Source of the DNA: a bacterium
Lineage (GTDB): Bacteria; Verrucomicrobiota; Kiritimatiellia; UBA8416
Length of the DNA: 10,109 nucleotides
NCBI GenBank assembly: GCA_020048935.1
Contig: JAIFLS010000152.1
Coordinates: 1-10,109 of the forward strand
Direction: 5' to 3'
Under the pieces are notes generated by a model. It ran no database searches. It was given only the letters and a program-made list of their open reading frames with translations, and had not been told where the DNA came from. The position numbers were made by a program, and so were the translations under genes. Shown here piece after piece: positions 6,455-10,109 of this stretch. Position 1 is the stretch's first letter. Each line of letters opens with the position of its first letter.

Positions 6455-8400
6455 AGATGGTCATGGACACAATTGTACGACTGGTCAAGAAAACCGCCCT
6501 GCAGCACCGGCAGCCAATGGTCTGGCTTGCCAACGTACTGCTGGCGGCCGCCGCCTATTCGATCGCGTTCGTCATCCGGTTCGATACCCTGAACCTGCCG
6601 GTCAACATGCGCGAGGTCTGGCTGGCCTCGCTGCCACTGGCGATCGTCCTGAAAATAGCCTTGCTGATCCACTACAAGGTTTTTACCGGCCTTTGGCGAT
6701 ATGTAAGCGCACATGATCTGATGCGGTTGACAAAGGCGGTAACGATCTACACGCTGCTGTTCGTCTCCCTGACCATGCTGGCCTGGGGACACCTGATTCC
6801 CCGCTCGGTCTATATCATCGATGCCCTTCTCAGCATGGTCTTCTTCAGCGGCATCCGCCTGTCGGTCCGCCTGTACCGGGAATTCCGGATCGAGTCGGGA
6901 CGGCGCCCCGGCGGCAGGCGGTTCCTGATTATCGGCGCTGGCGATGCCGCCGAGATCGCCGCCCGCAGCATCGTGCAGGAACACCGGGGCAACAACACCG
7001 TCGTCGGCTTCATCGATGACGACCCGCGCAAGGAGGGGCGCCTTATTCATGGCGTGCCGGTCCTGGGCCCTCGCGGACGGATCGCCGAGTGCATTCACGC
7101 CCACCAGGTCAGCGATGTGCTTTTCGCCATTTCCGACCCCCCGAAGGAACTCTCGGAATATGTGATCCGGGCTTGCGGTGGCCTGAATGTTGAATTCCGT
7201 ATACTGCCGTCGTTCTGCGACATCGCCACCGGCCAGATCGAGGTGCAGCGGATACGCAGCGTCGAGATCGAGGACCTGCTCGGGCGACGCCCGGTACGGC
7301 TGGATACAACCGCCGTGCGAGCCGACCTGCAGGGGGAGACCGTCCTCATTACCGGTGCTGGCGGTTCGATCGGCAGCGAGCTCTCCCGCCAGATTGCCGA
7401 GCACGGCCCCGCCCGCCTGCTTCTGCTCGACTCGGCGGAAACCCCGCTCTTCGAGATCGAGCAGGAAATCCTCAAGAAGCACCCGAACCTTCCCACCGAA
7501 TCCCTGCTGTGCAATATCAAGAACGAAGAGGCGGTAAGGGATGTATTCACAAGCAACCGCCCGACGCGCGTGTACCACGCCGCCGCCTACAAGCATGTCC
7601 CCATGCTCGAAACCCATCCCGAGCAGGCCGTGCTGAACAATATCATCGGCACACGCAACCTGGCTTTGGCGGCCTGCGCGACCGGGGTGAAGCGCTTCGT
7701 GATGATTTCCACCGACAAGGCCGTTCGTCCATCAAGTATCATGGGAGCCTCCAAACGCATCTGCGAACTGGTCGTCTCCAGTATGCCGGAGTCCTGCCCG
7801 ACTTGTTTCGCCGCCGTCCGTTTCGGCAACGTCCTCGGCAGCAACGGTAGCGTCATCCCCACCTTCCGCCGCCAGATCCACGAAGGGGGGCCCGTCACGG
7901 TCACCCACCCCGAAATGACCCGCTACTTCATGACCATCCCTGAAGCCGCTCAACTGGTCCTGCACTGCGGCACCATGGCACGCAAGAAGGATATCTTCGT
8001 GCTGGACATGGGAACCCCCGTCAACATCATGGAACTGGCCCGTAACATGATCAGCCTCTCCGGCCTCGAGCCAGACCGCGATATCGAGATCCGCGTTATC
8101 GGCCTCCGCCCCGGCGAGAAGATGCACGAGGAGCTGGTCACTTACGGGGAGGAACTGCGCGCAACGGAGATTGCCAAGATCAACGTGCTCCGCCGGCAAC
8201 CGCCGCCCTTGCCTCCCGGCGAAATACACAACGAAATCAACACGCTAGAGACGCTTGCCCGCGCCAGACGCACCTCGGAACTCAAGTCGGCACTATGGAC
8301 GCTGATCCGCAAGGATGCGGCGGCAGCCCTGACCGGATCGGATCGCGATGAATCCCAGATAGACGAACTCCCCTCTTTCAACCCACAAACGAAGGATTAA
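6451..8400 (+). CDS. Membrane-anchored UDP-HexNAc 4,6-dehydratase (FlaA1/WbpM/PglF/CapD type)
   Basis: Proteins of this type sit in the inner membrane and convert UDP-GlcNAc to UDP-4-keto-6-deoxy-GlcNAc, the precursor of sugars such as QuiNAc, FucNAc or diacetamido-bacillosamine. The 649-residue protein has four likely membrane helices (about 24-42, 55-75, 95-113 and 118-136). A first Rossmann domain follows with IIGAGDAAEIAARS (160-173) and GFIDDDPRKEG (186-196), then the catalytic domain with TGAGGSIGSELSRQI (301-315). Further blocks are HAAAYKHVPMLE (376-387), ISTDKAVRPSSIMGASKR (419-436), RFGNVLGSNGSVIP (457-470) and GLRPGEKMHEEL (551-562). Met431 stands where most short-chain dehydrogenases have tyrosine, with Lys435 four residues on; this matches the Ser-Met-Lys arrangement described for WbpM. 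Start choice is uncertain (TTG 6451, ATG 6457 or ATG 6463); the ribosome site favours 6451. The specific final sugar cannot be inferred because no partner aminotransferase is visible. Confidence 0.93.
   Translation: MKMVMDTIVRLVKKTALQHRQPMVWLANVLLAAAAYSIAFVIRFDTLNLPVNMREVWLASLPLAIVLKIALLIHYKVFTGLWRYVSAHDLMRLTKAVTIYTLLFVSLTMLAWGHLIPRSVYIIDALLSMVFFSGIRLSVRLYREFRIESGRRPGGRRFLIIGAGDAAEIAARSIVQEHRGNNTVVGFIDDDPRKEGRLIHGVPVLGPRGRIAECIHAHQVSDVLFAISDPPKELSEYVIRACGGLNVEFRILPSFCDIATGQIEVQRIRSVEIEDLLGRRPVRLDTTAVRADLQGETVLITGAGGSIGSELSRQIAEHGPARLLLLDSAETPLFEIEQEILKKHPNLPTESLLCNIKNEEAVRDVFTSNRPTRVYHAAAYKHVPMLETHPEQAVLNNIIGTRNLALAACATGVKRFVMISTDKAVRPSSIMGASKRICELVVSSMPESCPTCFAAVRFGNVLGSNGSVIPTFRRQIHEGGPVTVTHPEMTRYFMTIPEAAQLVLHCGTMARKKDIFVLDMGTPVNIMELARNMISLSGLEPDRDIEIRVIGLRPGEKMHEELVTYGEELRATEIAKINVLRRQPPPLPPGEIHNEINTLETLARARRTSELKSALWTLIRKDAAAALTGSDRDESQIDELPSFNPQTKD
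8391..8396 (+). promoter_or_regulatory. Ribosome binding site of the secreted modular protein
   Basis: GAAGGA overlaps the last codons of the dehydratase gene and lies ten bases before the ATG at 8407 (13 before the second ATG at 8410). This spacing favours 8407. Confidence 0.5.
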
Positions 8401-8406
8401 TTACCC

Positions 8407-10109
8407 ATGATGACTCCGAACTTGAAGAAATCGAATCGATATGCCTCGGTCCTTTCCATCGCCCTGCTCGCTGGCGCTCCGCTGGCCTTTCCGCAAGATA
8501 CCGGCAATCCTGTCATGAGCGCCACGCTGTTGTTCCGCGACGGTTCCAGCCAGCTCGTCGCTATCGAGGACTCCCCGGTCTCTATCGATACCATCGCCGG
8601 CAAGCTCGAACTGCAAATCCGCGACATTGTTTCCGCTTCCGTCGCCGAGTCGGGCGAGAAAGCCGTCATCTCGCTGGGAAACGACGAACGCTGGTCCGTC
8701 GACGCAAACAAACTGGCAAAGGTCTTGCTGGGAGAGCAGGACGCGATGACACCGGACTCTGAAAACCGGGTGATACGCTCGATTTCCATCACCGGGGCCA
8801 GCACGCAAAATGCCTCTGCCCATTATGGCTACAAGATCCTTTTCAAAGACGAGAGCACGGCCATTATTGAGCCGTCAACCGTCTCCTTTCCGGTTCAACT
8901 GGAATCAGGCGTGGATGAGATTCCCCTGGGGACAGTGAGCGCTATAAAATTCGTCATACCCGATGGCGAGGAGTTTCCCGAGTCCATTTTCATGCGCCTT
9001 AAATCGGGACACATCTTCCAGCTTCCATGGGCGGGGAAGAAACGGAGTTTTTCATCCGAAAGCATATCGGGAAGCAAGCTCACGATCGCGTACACGGATA
9101 TCCTCGGAATACTCCCCGTCGCCAGCGACACGTCCCGCGAAAGCGGCGACGCTCCAGCCCAACAGTTCACGCTGGAGCAAGCAGACGGCACGGCAACGAC
9201 CTCACCCGCACCCCTACAGATCCTGGCGTTTATAACCCCGTTCGGACGGGTTTCGATCCCCTCCACCTTCGTTGCATCGTTCACCATCCCGCAAGAATGG
9301 CGGGGGCAGGGCAAGATCCATACCATCTATGGCGAATGCTTCCAAGGCAGGCCGGATTTCAAGTCGCTGCTACATGACCGCGACGGCATCATCCAGCCCG
9401 TTGCCGTGAAATCCCTGCTACAGGTAGCCCAGGTCCCGGCACGGACACCATTGCCGTTGCCTCATACCGCCACCGTTCTATACCTATCTGGCGGCTGCAC
9501 CCTCGCAGGGGTTCCGTACGCGCCAGGGGCACTGGTCGAGACTACGGAGGGAGAGACCATTCTACCGGAAAACAACAGCTCCGTAACACAAACAAAAAGC
9601 GGTCTGTGGATGTATGCGCCGCCACGTGGGGCACCGATACTCTGCAAGCCCACATCAACAAAAATCGAAATCGGCCTGATCACCACAGGCCAGAAGGTGG
9701 AAATAGACCGGAAACATGTCGAGAAGATCGAGTTTAACCGCCCCATCCGCGCCACTGAAGCGAATGATGACAACCAGACGGATTCAACCTCAACACCCCT
9801 GCTCAACTGGCCTCGCGGCCATACACGCGGCCGCGACGGGAATTCCTCTGGCGACGCCCTGGCTCTGATATTACCATGGGGTAAGATCGACCTGCAAACC
9901 GAGCTGATCAGCACGATTCTCAAGATGGAAAACGATGGCACATCCGTCATTTCCACCACCAACGGTGACACCATCATCACCGCAACGACCTACTGGCGTG
10001 AAACGGAACTGCCGGGGTCGATTACCAACCGTGTCGTGACGAACGCAGCTATGTTCACCCTGCCCGCTCACGTTCGGCAAGCCGGTAACGCGGTTCGCAT
10101 CCGCATGAT
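8407..10109 (+). CDS. Large exported protein of degenerate beta-rich modules (3' partial, unknown function)
   Basis: From the ATG at 8407 the frame stays open for 567 codons to the right edge, so the gene continues. I do not recognise a named family. Residues 1-30 look like a signal peptide: Lys7, Lys8 and Arg11, a hydrophobic core ASVLSIALLAGAPLA (13-27), then polar sequence. No lipobox cysteine is seen, and there are only three cysteines after it (311, 364, 413). The rest is rich in short hydrophobic strands, Ser, Thr and Gly, and appears built of loosely repeating units: a strand, a turn with Gly or Asp, a variable part, then a small strand, a second turn and a basic or acidic strand ending in Val/Ile-x-x-Ile. 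Examples are 40-78, 142-182, 195-236, 254-293, 355-387 and 410-443 (ending KHVEKIEF). Two sampled lines (9541-9600, 9661-9720) are about 47-48% G+C against 63% in an rmlB line. It starts six bases after the dehydratase stop. A role at the cell surface or in envelope polysaccharide export is possible but only inferred from position and export signal. Confidence 0.85.
   Translation, partial: MMTPNLKKSNRYASVLSIALLAGAPLAFPQDTGNPVMSATLLFRDGSSQLVAIEDSPVSIDTIAGKLELQIRDIVSASVAESGEKAVISLGNDERWSVDANKLAKVLLGEQDAMTPDSENRVIRSISITGASTQNASAHYGYKILFKDESTAIIEPSTVSFPVQLESGVDEIPLGTVSAIKFVIPDGEEFPESIFMRLKSGHIFQLPWAGKKRSFSSESISGSKLTIAYTDILGILPVASDTSRESGDAPAQQFTLEQADGTATTSPAPLQILAFITPFGRVSIPSTFVASFTIPQEWRGQGKIHTIYGECFQGRPDFKSLLHDRDGIIQPVAVKSLLQVAQVPARTPLPLPHTATVLYLSGGCTLAGVPYAPGALVETTEGETILPENNSSVTQTKSGLWMYAPPRGAPILCKPTSTKIEIGLITTGQKVEIDRKHVEKIEFNRPIRATEANDDNQTDSTSTPLLNWPRGHTRGRDGNSSGDALALILPWGKIDLQTELISTILKMENDGTSVISTTNGDTIITATTYWRETELPGSITNRVVTNAAMFTLPAHVRQAGNAVRIRM
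9813..9836 (+). repeat. Short perfect inverted repeat inside the secreted-protein gene
   Basis: TCGCGGCC (9813-9820) pairs with GGCCGCGA (9829-9836) around an 8-base loop; the GC-rich right arm also contains GCGGCCGC (9827-9834). It lies in coding sequence for a basic linker (PRGHTRGRD) between modules and has no T-tract, so it is not a terminator. It could simply reflect Arg/Gly codons. Confidence 0.4.

Noticed and set aside
6160..7617. Long open frame of 485 codons on the minus strand opposite rmlA and the membrane dehydratase
   Set aside because: It lies antisense to two strongly supported genes, has no recognisable motif, and such shadows are expected in GC-rich coding DNA.
7738..7752. 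Methionine in place of the catalytic tyrosine of the membrane dehydratase
   Set aside because: A Ser-Met-Lys arrangement is known for WbpM-type enzymes, so this is expected and not a defect.
9813..9836. Hairpin as a transcription terminator
   Set aside because: It lies within an open coding frame and is not followed by a T-run.
1..10109. tRNA, rRNA, CRISPR array, transposase or attachment site
   Set aside because: No regularly spaced repeats, no transposase-like protein and no RNA gene signature were seen; almost all bases are accounted for by protein-coding genes.

Overview
The window is one gene-dense, entirely plus-strand stretch of a high-GC bacterial chromosome (sampled core lines about 63% G+C). 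It carries nucleotide-sugar biosynthesis genes of the kind that feed surface polysaccharide, O-antigen or exopolysaccharide assembly. Every gene is bacterial in type, with Shine-Dalgarno sequences and several start/stop overlaps. The taxon cannot be fixed from the sequence. The GHMP-kinase/uridylyltransferase fusion, the CACGAAG-type short repeat and the large secreted repeat protein make me lean weakly towards the PVC group (for example Kiritimatiellota), but this is inference only.

Layout: (1) 1-1262, the 3' part of a gene open at the left edge that encodes the end of a GHMP-type sugar kinase fused to a GalU-like uridylyltransferase. (2) 1263-1339, the only real intergenic gap, AT-rich, with three close copies of ACGAAGA. 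(3) 1340-6454, a tight run gmd - rmlD - cysC - rmlC - rmlB - rmlA. (4) 6451-8400, a membrane-anchored FlaA1/WbpM/PglF-type UDP-HexNAc 4,6-dehydratase. (5) 8407 to the right edge, a large unrecognised exported protein made of degenerate beta-rich modules of roughly 40 residues. This last frame is open to the window end.

How the genes work together: RmlA, RmlB, RmlC and RmlD are the complete four-step route from glucose-1-phosphate and dTTP to dTDP-L-rhamnose. Gmd opens a GDP-6-deoxyhexose branch from GDP-mannose; no dedicated second enzyme (GDP-fucose synthase or Rmd) is visible. The membrane dehydratase opens a UDP-6-deoxy-HexNAc branch. The kinase/uridylyltransferase fusion probably charges a free sugar to a UDP-sugar. 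The unexpected member is cysC (APS kinase), placed between rmlD and rmlC with 4-base overlaps on both sides. Coupling PAPS production to rhamnose synthesis suggests that the final glycan may be sulfated, but no sulfotransferase, glycosyltransferase or polymerase lies inside the window.

Four junctions are 4-base ATGA/TTGA overlaps and no terminator-like hairpin lies between genes, so the block from gmd to the dehydratase reads as one transcription unit. The least understood element is the modular secreted protein at the right end. It is the best candidate for something undescribed.
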